From: an uncultured Mailhella sp.
Lineage (GTDB): Bacteria; Desulfobacterota; Desulfovibrionia; Desulfovibrionales; Desulfovibrionaceae
NCBI GenBank assembly: GCA_905192935.1
Contig: CAJJMX010000061.1
Span: forward strand, 1 to 8,460
Direction of reading: 5' to 3'
Length of the DNA: 8,460 bases
In this document: positions 1 to 6,150 of the stretch, one piece after another
Layout: every line of letters begins with the position of its first letter
How positions within the stretch are numbered: the first letter of the stretch is position 1
Program-made: the position numbers and the translations under genes
The notes under the pieces: generated by a model
What the model was told of the DNA's origin: nothing
Databases searched by the model: none
Seen by the model: the letters and a program-made list of their open reading frames with translations, nothing else

Positions 1-75
1 GTGGGTAACAAACGGGTGTGCCTGCACACGCTCTCGGACACGGAAGACCTGCCGCTAGAAGATATTAGTTCATGA
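1..75 (+). CDS. Possible C-terminal tail of a convergent gene (partial)
   Basis: Frame 1 on the plus strand is open from the window edge for 24 codons and ends with TGA at 73-75, giving a tail ending LPLEDISS. Third positions of the first 18 codons are mostly G or C, as in the real genes here, and the other two plus frames are closed by stops within this stretch. If real, this is the 3' end of a gene running toward the minus-strand operon, and the hairpin at 86-130 would lie between two convergent genes. The piece is too short to assign a family and could be chance, so confidence is low. Confidence 0.3.
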   Translation: MGNKRVCLHTLSDTEDLPLEDISS

Positions 76-85
76 TATAAGAAGC

Positions 86-130
86 TTTGCCGGTCGATTC
101 CGAGCCGTACAGACGGAACGGACCGGCAAA
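86..130. terminator. Inverted repeat, putative bidirectional terminator
   Basis: A perfect 10-bp inverted repeat, tttgccggtc at 86-95 and gaccggcaaa at 121-130, encloses 25 nt in which a shorter ttccg/cggaa-type pairing can extend the stem. It begins 14 nt past the TGA of the minus-strand flavoprotein gene. On the minus strand it is followed by gcttcttatat, which is U-rich but not a clean U-tract. The position at the operon end, and between possibly convergent genes, suggests transcription termination. The weak U-tract keeps confidence moderate. Confidence 0.5.
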
Positions 131-143
131 GATTCCATGGTCG

Positions 144-2195
144 TCAAAGTTTGCAGCCTATGCGCCGCCCGTCATACAGGGCATGCTTGAGCAGGCCGTT
201 GTCCGCGCCCAGCGCGGAGCCAATTTCATACACTTCCGCCGCCGCATCCTTCAGGGAATCGGCAAAGGCATGCGAGGCGACCTGAGGCATGAGCACCATG
301 ACGCTGTCGCAGGGAAGAAGAGAAACCGTGCCGTCGGCCGCGCGCACACGCACGCCTTCGCGGGTGATCTCCTCCGCCTTCGTGCCGGTGAGCACCCGCA
401 CGTTCCTGCGGCGGAACCACGGCCCTATGCGCTGGAAGTAGCGTTCAGGAATACCCTTGCCCCAGCTGTCGCTCTCCTCGACGATGGTCACGTCGCGTCC
501 GCGCTTTTTGAGGAACACGGCTCCCTGCACGCCCTCGATCTGGCCGCCGAGCACGACGACCCTCTTTCCCACGGGCAGAAAGATATGCGAGAGCCTGGCA
601 AGCGTGGCCGGGCCGAAGATCCTGAGAGGCAGAGCGGCCAGACGCGAAAGCCCCTTGATGGTGGAGACCTTGAAGCTGTGAATCCCGGGAATGTCGGGCA
701 CGGCGTACTCCGAGCTCGTCGCCACGATCACGGCATCCGGCTTTTCCCTGAGCACCAGTTCCTTCGTCACCTCGGTGTTCAGCTTCACCGGAATGCCCAT
801 CTTGCGTATCTGCGTGGTCAGGTAGTCAAGGATGGGCATGACGTTCTCCACATCGCAGCCCTTGATCATGGACGCAAGCTTGATGCGGCCGCCGAGTTCC
901 GACTTCTTGTCGTACAGCGTCACGTCGTGGCCTCTCAGGGCCGCCACGCGCGCGGCTTCCATGCCGGCGGGGCCGCCGCCTATGACCATGACCTTCTTGC
1001 GCACCTTCGCCGGGCTCATGTCCATTTCCTTTTCCCTGCCGAGAGAAGGATTCACACGGCAGATGCGCGGCTGCGTGACCGTATCCTCGCAGCTTGCGCA
1101 GCGGGTGCAGCGGACGATGTCCTCGGGCCTGCCCTCAAGAATCTTGCGGGGCATGTCGGGATCGGCCCACAGACCGCGGCCTATGCCTATGATGTCCGCA
1201 TCGCCGTCCTCAAGAATCTTTTCGGCAAGATCCTCGTTCATTCTGCCCGCCGTGATCACCGGCACGCTCACGACCTTCTTGATGTGACTTGCCGAATCGG
1301 TCCAGAGCCCCTTGCCGCGGTAGGCGTCCATGTAGGGGATCATGAAGTCGTCCGGCTCGGGATAGGGAAAATAATCCGGACAGTAGCGGAAGGGTGCCTC
1401 GCCGTAGCCGTAGCCCGCCACGTTGATGAACTGCGCCCCGGCCGCCTCGAAGGCCTTCGCGTTCTCCATGGCCTCTTCGATGACTATGGCTCCCCTGGCG
1501 CCGTACTCCCGACCGTTCATGCGGACGCCGAGCACGAAGTCGGGACGGCAGCGGCGACGCGCCTCCTCGAATATCTCGCGCACGATGCGCGTGCGGTTCT
1601 CCACGTTCTGCGCGCCGTACTCGTCCGTTCTGCGGTTCCACACGTGACTCACGAAGCTGTTCAGCAGATAGCCGTGGGCGACATGGATTTCCATGCCGTC
1701 GAAGCCGCCTTCGTCCGCCCTTACGCAGGCGTCGACGATCTGACGCTGCTTTTCGTGTATCTCGTCAATGGTCATGGCCCGGCATGGATTGGCCAGCGGC
1801 GGCTTCATGGGAATTTCATCGACGCCGAGAGACGAGGAGGAAATGGGAAGCGCGCCGAGACGGGGCCACGCGGCAGGTCCGGAATGGTGGAACTGCGCGA
1901 ATATCTTGCAGTCGTAGCGGTGCACCTTGTCCGCCAGATGCCGCAGACCGGGAATGAACTTGTCGTCCCACAGGCCGAGATAGATGCCGGGCGTATCCTC
2001 TATGGCGCAGCCGCCTATGATGACGGCGGCCGCGCCGCCCCGGGCTATGTTCTCATAGAGGTCCTCGCCTGCGCTGTTTTCCGCGGTGCCGTCCTCGTTC
2101 CAGCGCCATGTGGACTGGCCGGTCTTGACGATGCGGTTTTTCAGCACGCAGGTGGGACTGATCGCTATGGGCGAAAACAGTTTCTCATATTTCAT
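144..2195 (-). CDS. OYE/2,4-dienoyl-CoA reductase-like FMN, 4Fe-4S, FAD oxidoreductase
   Basis: Cytoplasmic flavoprotein of 683 residues, the usual size for the fused family that includes FadH, 2-enoate reductases, BaiCD/BaiH and trimethylamine dehydrogenase. Residues 1-350 form the FMN TIM barrel: it starts MKYEKLFSPI, has QFHHSG at 101-106, the active-site segment HVAHGYLL at 171-178, NRRTDEYG at 187-194, and the phosphate-binding GR pairs at 317-318 and 339-340. Cysteines 363, 366, 369 and 379 (C-x2-C-x2-C-x9-C) should bind a 4Fe-4S cluster. Residues 400-683 hold the FAD-binding GGGPAG at 406-411 and a second Rossmann fold at 545-575 whose motif is degenerate (GGQIEG). The start is at 2195, where GGAG lies 5 nt upstream and family homology begins. 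An in-frame ATG at 2261 would add 22 unrelated residues. It is the last gene of the operon, 123 nt after the binding-protein gene. By family it reduces an activated C=C bond or oxidises an amine-type substrate; which one is unknown. Confidence 0.95.
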   Translation of the reverse strand: MKYEKLFSPIAISPTCVLKNRIVKTGQSTWRWNEDGTAENSAGEDLYENIARGGAAAVIIGGCAIEDTPGIYLGLWDDKFIPGLRHLADKVHRYDCKIFAQFHHSGPAAWPRLGALPISSSSLGVDEIPMKPPLANPCRAMTIDEIHEKQRQIVDACVRADEGGFDGMEIHVAHGYLLNSFVSHVWNRRTDEYGAQNVENRTRIVREIFEEARRRCRPDFVLGVRMNGREYGARGAIVIEEAMENAKAFEAAGAQFINVAGYGYGEAPFRYCPDYFPYPEPDDFMIPYMDAYRGKGLWTDSASHIKKVVSVPVITAGRMNEDLAEKILEDGDADIIGIGRGLWADPDMPRKILEGRPEDIVRCTRCASCEDTVTQPRICRVNPSLGREKEMDMSPAKVRKKVMVIGGGPAGMEAARVAALRGHDVTLYDKKSELGGRIKLASMIKGCDVENVMPILDYLTTQIRKMGIPVKLNTEVTKELVLREKPDAVIVATSSEYAVPDIPGIHSFKVSTIKGLSRLAALPLRIFGPATLARLSHIFLPVGKRVVVLGGQIEGVQGAVFLKKRGRDVTIVEESDSWGKGIPERYFQRIGPWFRRRNVRVLTGTKAEEITREGVRVRAADGTVSLLPCDSVMVLMPQVASHAFADSLKDAAAEVYEIGSALGADNGLLKHALYDGRRIGCKL

Positions 2196-2200
2196 AGCAG

Positions 2201-2206
2201 CTCCGT
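2201..2206 (-). promoter_or_regulatory. Ribosome binding site deciding the start of the distal flavoprotein
   Basis: The minus strand reads ACGGAG ending 5 nt before the ATG at 2195-2193. This supports the internal start over the upstream in-frame ATG at 2261, whose nearest purine run (GGAAG) is a poorer match. The family's conserved N-terminus (KLFSPI) also begins right after the chosen ATG. Confidence 0.6.
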
Positions 2207-2285
2207 AGTATTCAGCATGAACGTTTCCGCATGAGGCAGATCCTAAAAGACCGCTTTTCATCTCATGCTTCCGGCAGGAACAGAC

Positions 2286-2311
2286 GGCCGGAGGAAGATC
2301 TTCCTCCGGCC
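2286..2311. terminator. Perfect 26-bp palindrome in the intergenic gap
   Basis: Bases 2286-2311 are a perfect palindrome of two 13-bp arms (ggccggaggaaga and its complement) with no spacer, 7 nt past the TAA of the TAXI binding-protein gene. As minus-strand RNA it forms a very strong hairpin, with a few central bases left as the loop. It is followed by gtctgttcctg, with only scattered U residues, so it may be an imperfect intrinsic terminator, a partial attenuator setting lower expression of the downstream flavoprotein, or a 3'-end stabiliser of the upstream message. A dimeric-protein operator is also possible because the symmetry is exact. Confidence 0.6.
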
Positions 2312-2318
2312 CCCTCCG

Positions 2319-3299
2319 TTACTTGAGTACGCCTATTTCCCTGTAGTACCTGGCCGCACCGGGATGCAGAGGATAGGCCATTTCACGGGCCGCCCCTTCC
2401 ACGGTGAAGGAGCCCCAGGCGGCAAAGGAATTCACGAGCTCGTCGCGGCCTTCGCAGATCGCCTTCGTGATCTTGTAGACATCCTCTTCAGGCATGTCCG
2501 CACGGACGCTGAGCCCCGTCATTTCGGCAACAGACGGAATGTCCGTGCCGCCCACGCGGCCGGAATAGAACTTGCCGGATACCGAGGCGCGGACCATGCC
2601 GTACTTGTCGTTCATCTTCTTCGCCACCTCGTCACTGATGGCGAGCCACTTCATGTCGATGTCCTTGGTGATCTCGGCAAGGAACCAGCTTTCGCCGGGT
2701 CCGAGCCAGATGATCATGTCCACGAGGCCGTCCTTGGCCAGATTGGTCATGTCGTCGTAGTTGTTGAAGTAGACCTGACCGCCCCACTTCTCGATGTCGT
2801 CGAAGGTGAAGCCGTACTCTCCGAACAGCCAGCGGCCGTAGCTGTCGCCGCCGCCGCCCTTCATGCCCACGGCAAGACGCACGGGAACCTTGCGGTCGCG
2901 CAGCTCCTCGATGCTGTTGACGCCGAGATCCTTGCGGACGACCACGTTGATGGGACTCAGATCGTTCCAGCACACCATCTGGGCCACGTTCTTCACCGGA
3001 GCCTTGAAGGGAGCCTCGCCTCTGCGCGCCACGGATCCCAGGGCAATCTGCACGATGCCTATGTCGGCCTGCCCCCGCGACATGCGGATGGGATTCACGG
3101 TAGCGCCGCCGGGAAGCATGGTGATCTCGGTATCGGGGTAGGCGCTGGTGATGATCTTGCCCACGATGCCCATGCCCACGTACCAGCTGCCCGTCACGGG
3201 ACCGGAAACGAGATTGAGCTTCATGGGTTCGGCGGATGCCTGACCGGCACACAGGCCCAGAACAAGGGCGCAGGAAAGAAGAATGCGGGAAAGTTTCAT
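2319..3299 (-). CDS. TAXI-family TRAP transporter periplasmic solute-binding protein
   Basis: A 326-residue periplasmic receptor that would capture the substrate and hand it to the TRAP permease encoded two genes upstream. Residues 1-23 are a Sec signal peptide: KLSR, a hydrophobic core, then ASA before the likely cut ahead of E24. Cys17 is not in a good lipobox, so signal peptidase I is expected. The mature protein has the TAXI layout: a KLNLVSGPVTGSWY start (residues 27-40), GGATVNPIRM at 64-73 with QADIGIVQ at 77-84 (equivalent to the family's GGSxxN...ADLGIVQ region), and a C-terminal PLHPGAARYY at 310-319. Length is normal for the family. AAGGAG lies 5 nt before the ATG, and the gene starts 25 nt after the amidohydrolase stop. 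Family members bind small carboxylates such as glutamate or other organic acids. The ligand here is not predictable from sequence by eye. Confidence 0.95.
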   Translation of the reverse strand: MKLSRILLSCALVLGLCAGQASAEPMKLNLVSGPVTGSWYVGMGIVGKIITSAYPDTEITMLPGGATVNPIRMSRGQADIGIVQIALGSVARRGEAPFKAPVKNVAQMVCWNDLSPINVVVRKDLGVNSIEELRDRKVPVRLAVGMKGGGGDSYGRWLFGEYGFTFDDIEKWGGQVYFNNYDDMTNLAKDGLVDMIIWLGPGESWFLAEITKDIDMKWLAISDEVAKKMNDKYGMVRASVSGKFYSGRVGGTDIPSVAEMTGLSVRADMPEEDVYKITKAICEGRDELVNSFAAWGSFTVEGAAREMAYPLHPGAARYYREIGVLK

Positions 3300-3304
3300 G
3301 GATG

Positions 3305-3310
3305 CTCCTT
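3305..3310 (-). promoter_or_regulatory. Shine-Dalgarno of the TAXI binding protein
   Basis: The minus strand carries AAGGAG, within AAAAGGAG, ending 5 nt before the ATG at 3299. It is a strong site, consistent with a receptor needed in excess over its permease. Confidence 0.65.
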
Positions 3311-3324
3311 TTCCGTAGGTGAAA

Positions 3325-4191
3325 CTACAGGCCGAGCAGTTCGGCCGCGTTGTCGTGCAGGGTGAGCTTCAGGGATTCTTCGGTGAAGCCCTTGGCGCTC
3401 CACTTTTCTATGCTCTGCCGGAGACCTCCCACAGGGTAGGTGCTCGCAAACAGCGTTCTGTACTTGAGGTAGCCGTTGGCCGCCGTGACATACAGATCCG
3501 ACATGGGCATGTTGTCCGTGTACAGATACACGTCGGGCACGAGATAGATGTTCGGACACGTCATGGCCACGCCCAGGATCTGAGGCACAAAGGGCCAGCA
3601 GGCATGCGCCACCACGATTTTCAGATTCGGAAACTTCTTGGCCACGCGCTGAATGGTCAGCGGATCGGCATAGCTCAGATCCGGACCCGCCACGCCGCTT
3701 GCCGTCAGCGTCACGATGATGCCGAGCTGACTGGCCGTTTCGCACACCGCAAGGATGCGCTCGTCGTCGGCATGCATGCACGGTTCGCACCAGCCGGGAT
3801 CCATGCTGATGCCCTTGAAGCCGAGTTCCTTCGCCACGTATTCCACTTCCTTGCAGGCTCCGGCGTCGTTGGGGTCGATGCCCGCAAAGGGCAGGAAGCG
3901 TCCGGGGTGGCTGTCGGCAAGCTCGTAGAGATCCTCGGGCAGGATGTTGCCCGCGTTGATGGCATGCCCCTTGTTCTTGCGGCCCATGACGACGCAGGCT
4001 TCCACGCCGGCCTCGTCCATTTCCTGCATGAACAGCTCCATGCTGCGCTGCTCGCAGGAAGGCACGCCCGCACGGCCCATTTCAAAGGCGCTCAGCTTGC
4101 GGGGGTCCTTCTGCGGGACCACATACTTGGTGAAAATGCCCATTTCCAGAAAACCGCGATACGGAGGCCGGACACGAAAATCAATAACCAT
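3325..4191 (-). CDS. Amidohydrolase-2 family protein with altered metal site
   Basis: A 288-residue cytoplasmic TIM-barrel protein of the PF04909 type (ACMSD, gamma-resorcylate decarboxylase, LigI relatives), with no signal peptide or membrane segment. Family landmarks are FAGIDPND (102-109), GFKGISMDPG (124-133), YADPLTIQRVAKKFPNL (174-190), VVAHACWPFV (193-202), the barrel end RTLFASTYPVGG (245-256) and a DNAAELLGL C-terminus. The usual first-strand D-x-H-x-H is here DFRVR (residues 4-8). The His of the LHTG strand appears to be Thr163, and the catalytic Asp of FGSDYP is Thr251. Only His196 of the classic ligand set remains. The enzyme may therefore be metal-independent or have changed chemistry (decarboxylase, hydratase or lactonase are all possible). 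The start is supported by AAGGAG 8 nt upstream. It sits between the TRAP permease (33 nt) and its receptor (25 nt), which ties it to the imported compound. Confidence 0.92.
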   Translation of the reverse strand: MVIDFRVRPPYRGFLEMGIFTKYVVPQKDPRKLSAFEMGRAGVPSCEQRSMELFMQEMDEAGVEACVVMGRKNKGHAINAGNILPEDLYELADSHPGRFLPFAGIDPNDAGACKEVEYVAKELGFKGISMDPGWCEPCMHADDERILAVCETASQLGIIVTLTASGVAGPDLSYADPLTIQRVAKKFPNLKIVVAHACWPFVPQILGVAMTCPNIYLVPDVYLYTDNMPMSDLYVTAANGYLKYRTLFASTYPVGGLRQSIEKWSAKGFTEESLKLTLHDNAAELLGL

Positions 4192-4199
4192 GGCAATTA

Positions 4200-4205
4200 C
4201 TCCTT
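4200..4205 (-). promoter_or_regulatory. Shine-Dalgarno of the amidohydrolase-like gene
   Basis: The minus strand reads AAAGGAG with AAGGAG ending 8 nt before the ATG at 4191. It lies in the 33-nt gap after the TRAP permease stop. No promoter or hairpin is visible in that gap, so the genes are probably co-transcribed. Confidence 0.6.
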
Positions 4206-4224
4206 TGACAGACTTTTCCTGTTG

Positions 4225-6105
4225 TTATGCCGCAGCGACGGGACTTTTGCGGCGCATCCACTGAAGGGCACCCACGCCGACCATGAAGGCTATGCCGATG
4301 ACGTCGGTCATGGAGCCGGAATCGATCAGCAGAAGACCGCCCGCAGCCAGCAGAATTCTTTCCCAGGCACGGCAGCGGCTTACGAAATAGCCCTGCATGC
4401 CTCCGGCCAGACCGAGCACGCCTATGATGGAAGTCACGACGGCACGGGACACGGTGAGCACATCGCCCTGAAGCATGAGCGCGGGCTGATAGGCGAACAT
4501 GAACGGAATGATGAAGGCCACGATGCCGAGCTTGACGGACACCCAGCCTGTTTTCATGGCATTGGCCTCGGCTATGGCCGCTCCGGAGAAGGAAGCCACG
4601 CAGACCGGCGGGGTGATGGCGGAAAGGATGGCGTAGTAGAACACGAACATGTGCGCCGCTATGACGGGCACGCCGGCCTTGACGAGAGCCGGAGCACCGA
4701 GCGCTGCCACGATGATGTAGGCGGGACTCGTGGGCACGCCCATGCCGAGGATCATGCTCGTCACCATGAGGCAGATCATGAGCAGAAGCTTGCTGTCTCC
4801 GGCAAGCATGGTGACGAAGTTGATGAACTTGTATCCCACGCCGGTCAGAGCGATGACGGCCACGACTATGCCCGCGCAGGCGCAGCAGGAGGAAATCATG
4901 AGCGCGTTTCTGGCCGCCTGTTCCAGGGCTCCGCAAAGGCGCTTCACGTCGAAGCGTGTCTCGGCACGGAACACGCTGAGCACGAGGATGGACAGAATGC
5001 CTATGAGCGCACAGGAAACCACGCTGCGGCCCATGAGCATGACGCCGACCAGAACCACGAGGGGCAGAAGGTAGTACATGCGTATCATGACGCTGCGCGT
5101 GGAGGGGATCTGGTCTTCCGGCAGGCGGCCGATATTCTTGTTCACGGCCTCGAAGTGGATCATGGCAAGCAGCGCGAGATAATAGAGCAGCGAGGGAAGA
5201 AGCGCGGCCTTGGCGATTTCCAGATAGCCCACGCCGATAAGATCGGCCATGATGAACGCCGCGGCTCCCATGATGGGAGGCATCATCTGTCCGCCCGTGG
5301 ATGCCACGGCCTCCACGGCTCCGGCGAAGGAAGGCGCATAGCCCACCTTCTTCATGAGGGGAATGGTGAAGGTGCCCGTGCCGTACACGTTGGCGGGAGC
5401 GGAACCGGAAATGGTGCCGAACAGGGCCGAGGCGAAAATGGCCACCTTGGCCGGGCCGCCCTGGGAACGGCGGGTGAGCAGGCAGGCCAGATCCATGAAC
5501 AGAGAGCTCATGTTCGCCTTTTCCAGAAACGCGCCGAACATGACGAAGGCGTAGATCATGCCCGCCGCGGCCGCGAGCGGAACACCGTAGATGCCGTCCG
5601 TGGTGAGAAAGAGCTGCTCCAGAAGGTCCGCCGTGTAGATGCCGTTGTGACGCAGGCCCCCGGGCAGATACTGTCCGAAGAACGCGTACAGGATGAACAC
5701 CACGGAAACGATGACCAGCGGCAGGCCCGCCGTGCGTCTGGTGATCTCAAGCACGAGCAGCACGCAGCTTACCCCCATGAACCAGTCCATGTCGGTCAGC
5801 GGATCCACGTACCGCAGGCGGTCCATGATGTAGTCGTTTTCCATGATGATGTAGGCACCTATGGCCAGCGCAAGACAGGCAAGACCGATATCCAGCAGGA
5901 ACATGGGCAGAGGTTCCCGCCCGTCCTTGTAGCGGAAGGCCGGACGCCAGAGAAAGACGAGCGTCATGATGAGCGCCAGATGCGTGCCGCGCTGTATGGG
6001 CGTCGGCAGCACGCCGAAACCGCCTGTGGAATAGATCTGAAAGAGGGTCAGAATGATAGCGATGACTGAAGCTACCGGTGCCACTGACTTTCGTGAAAAG
6101 GTCAT
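4225..6105 (-). CDS. TRAP transporter fused permease, TAXI type (4TM/12TM)
   Basis: Inner-membrane permease of 626 residues, the normal length for TAXI systems in which the small DctQ-like and large DctM-like subunits are one polypeptide. Residues 1-145 hold about four to five helices equivalent to DctQ. From about 165 on the DctM-type domain carries recognisable motifs: LFGTISGSAPANVYGTG (228-244), STGGQMMPPIMGAAAF (269-284), GMGVPTSPAYI (454-464) and SAITPPVCVASF (495-506). These are re-entrant and transport-core segments of the family. Extra helices follow at about 555-612. TRAP systems drive uptake with an ion gradient, usually Na+, and depend on a periplasmic receptor, here the binding protein encoded at 2319-3299. 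AAGGAG lies 9 nt before the ATG. The gene follows the MFS gene by 43 nt. Confidence 0.97.
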   Translation of the reverse strand: MTFSRKSVAPVASVIAIILTLFQIYSTGGFGVLPTPIQRGTHLALIMTLVFLWRPAFRYKDGREPLPMFLLDIGLACLALAIGAYIIMENDYIMDRLRYVDPLTDMDWFMGVSCVLLVLEITRRTAGLPLVIVSVVFILYAFFGQYLPGGLRHNGIYTADLLEQLFLTTDGIYGVPLAAAAGMIYAFVMFGAFLEKANMSSLFMDLACLLTRRSQGGPAKVAIFASALFGTISGSAPANVYGTGTFTIPLMKKVGYAPSFAGAVEAVASTGGQMMPPIMGAAAFIMADLIGVGYLEIAKAALLPSLLYYLALLAMIHFEAVNKNIGRLPEDQIPSTRSVMIRMYYLLPLVVLVGVMLMGRSVVSCALIGILSILVLSVFRAETRFDVKRLCGALEQAARNALMISSCCACAGIVVAVIALTGVGYKFINFVTMLAGDSKLLLMICLMVTSMILGMGVPTSPAYIIVAALGAPALVKAGVPVIAAHMFVFYYAILSAITPPVCVASFSGAAIAEANAMKTGWVSVKLGIVAFIIPFMFAYQPALMLQGDVLTVSRAVVTSIIGVLGLAGGMQGYFVSRCRAWERILLAAGGLLLIDSGSMTDVIGIAFMVGVGALQWMRRKSPVAAA

Positions 6106-6114
6106 TTGTTCGAG

Positions 6115-6120
6115 CTCCTT
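6115..6120 (-). promoter_or_regulatory. Shine-Dalgarno of the TRAP permease
   Basis: The minus strand carries AAGGAG (within TATAAGGAGC) ending 9 nt before the ATG at 6105. It confirms this start, which also gives the expected short cytoplasmic N-terminus before the first helix. Confidence 0.6.
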
Positions 6121-6131
6121 ATACTTCCTGA

Positions 6132-6150
6132 GAGAGGACCCATTCCTCTC
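6132..6150. repeat. Short hairpin overlapping the MFS stop codon
   Basis: A 7-bp perfect inverted repeat, gagagga at 6132-6138 and tcctctc at 6144-6150, has a 5-nt loop and overlaps the TGA of the MFS gene. The minus-strand RNA after it is purine-rich rather than U-rich, so it is not a typical terminator. It could stabilise the upstream message or affect translation of the next gene, or it may be chance. Confidence 0.3.

Noticed and set aside
87..2234. Long plus-strand open frame (715 codons) opposite the distal flavoprotein
   Set aside because: Its translation is rich in His, Ala, Arg and Gly with no recognisable domain, as expected for the antisense of a GC-rich gene, while the minus strand encodes a clear flavoprotein family member.
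2234..2239. Minus-strand TAGGAT as a -10 box for a separate promoter of the last gene
   Set aside because: Only four of six bases fit and nothing like TTGACA is found 16-18 nt upstream, so I cannot support a promoter.
2196..2261. Upstream ATG at 2261 as the start of the distal flavoprotein
   Set aside because: The 22 extra residues do not resemble the family, and the ATG at 2195 has a better-placed GGAG and begins the conserved KLFSPI segment.
3240..3299. Lipoprotein signal in the TAXI receptor around Cys17
   Set aside because: The residues before Cys17 (LGL) do not fit a lipobox, while ASA before E24 is a good signal peptidase I site.
2265..3365. Plus-strand open frame (366 codons) opposite the binding protein
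   Set aside because: No domain motifs are visible, and the minus strand has a signal peptide, TAXI motifs and a good ribosome binding site.
3319..6069. Very long plus-strand open frame (916 codons)
   Set aside because: It lies opposite two clear minus-strand genes (amidohydrolase and TRAP permease), spans the gap between them, and has a His-rich, low-complexity translation typical of an antisense shadow.
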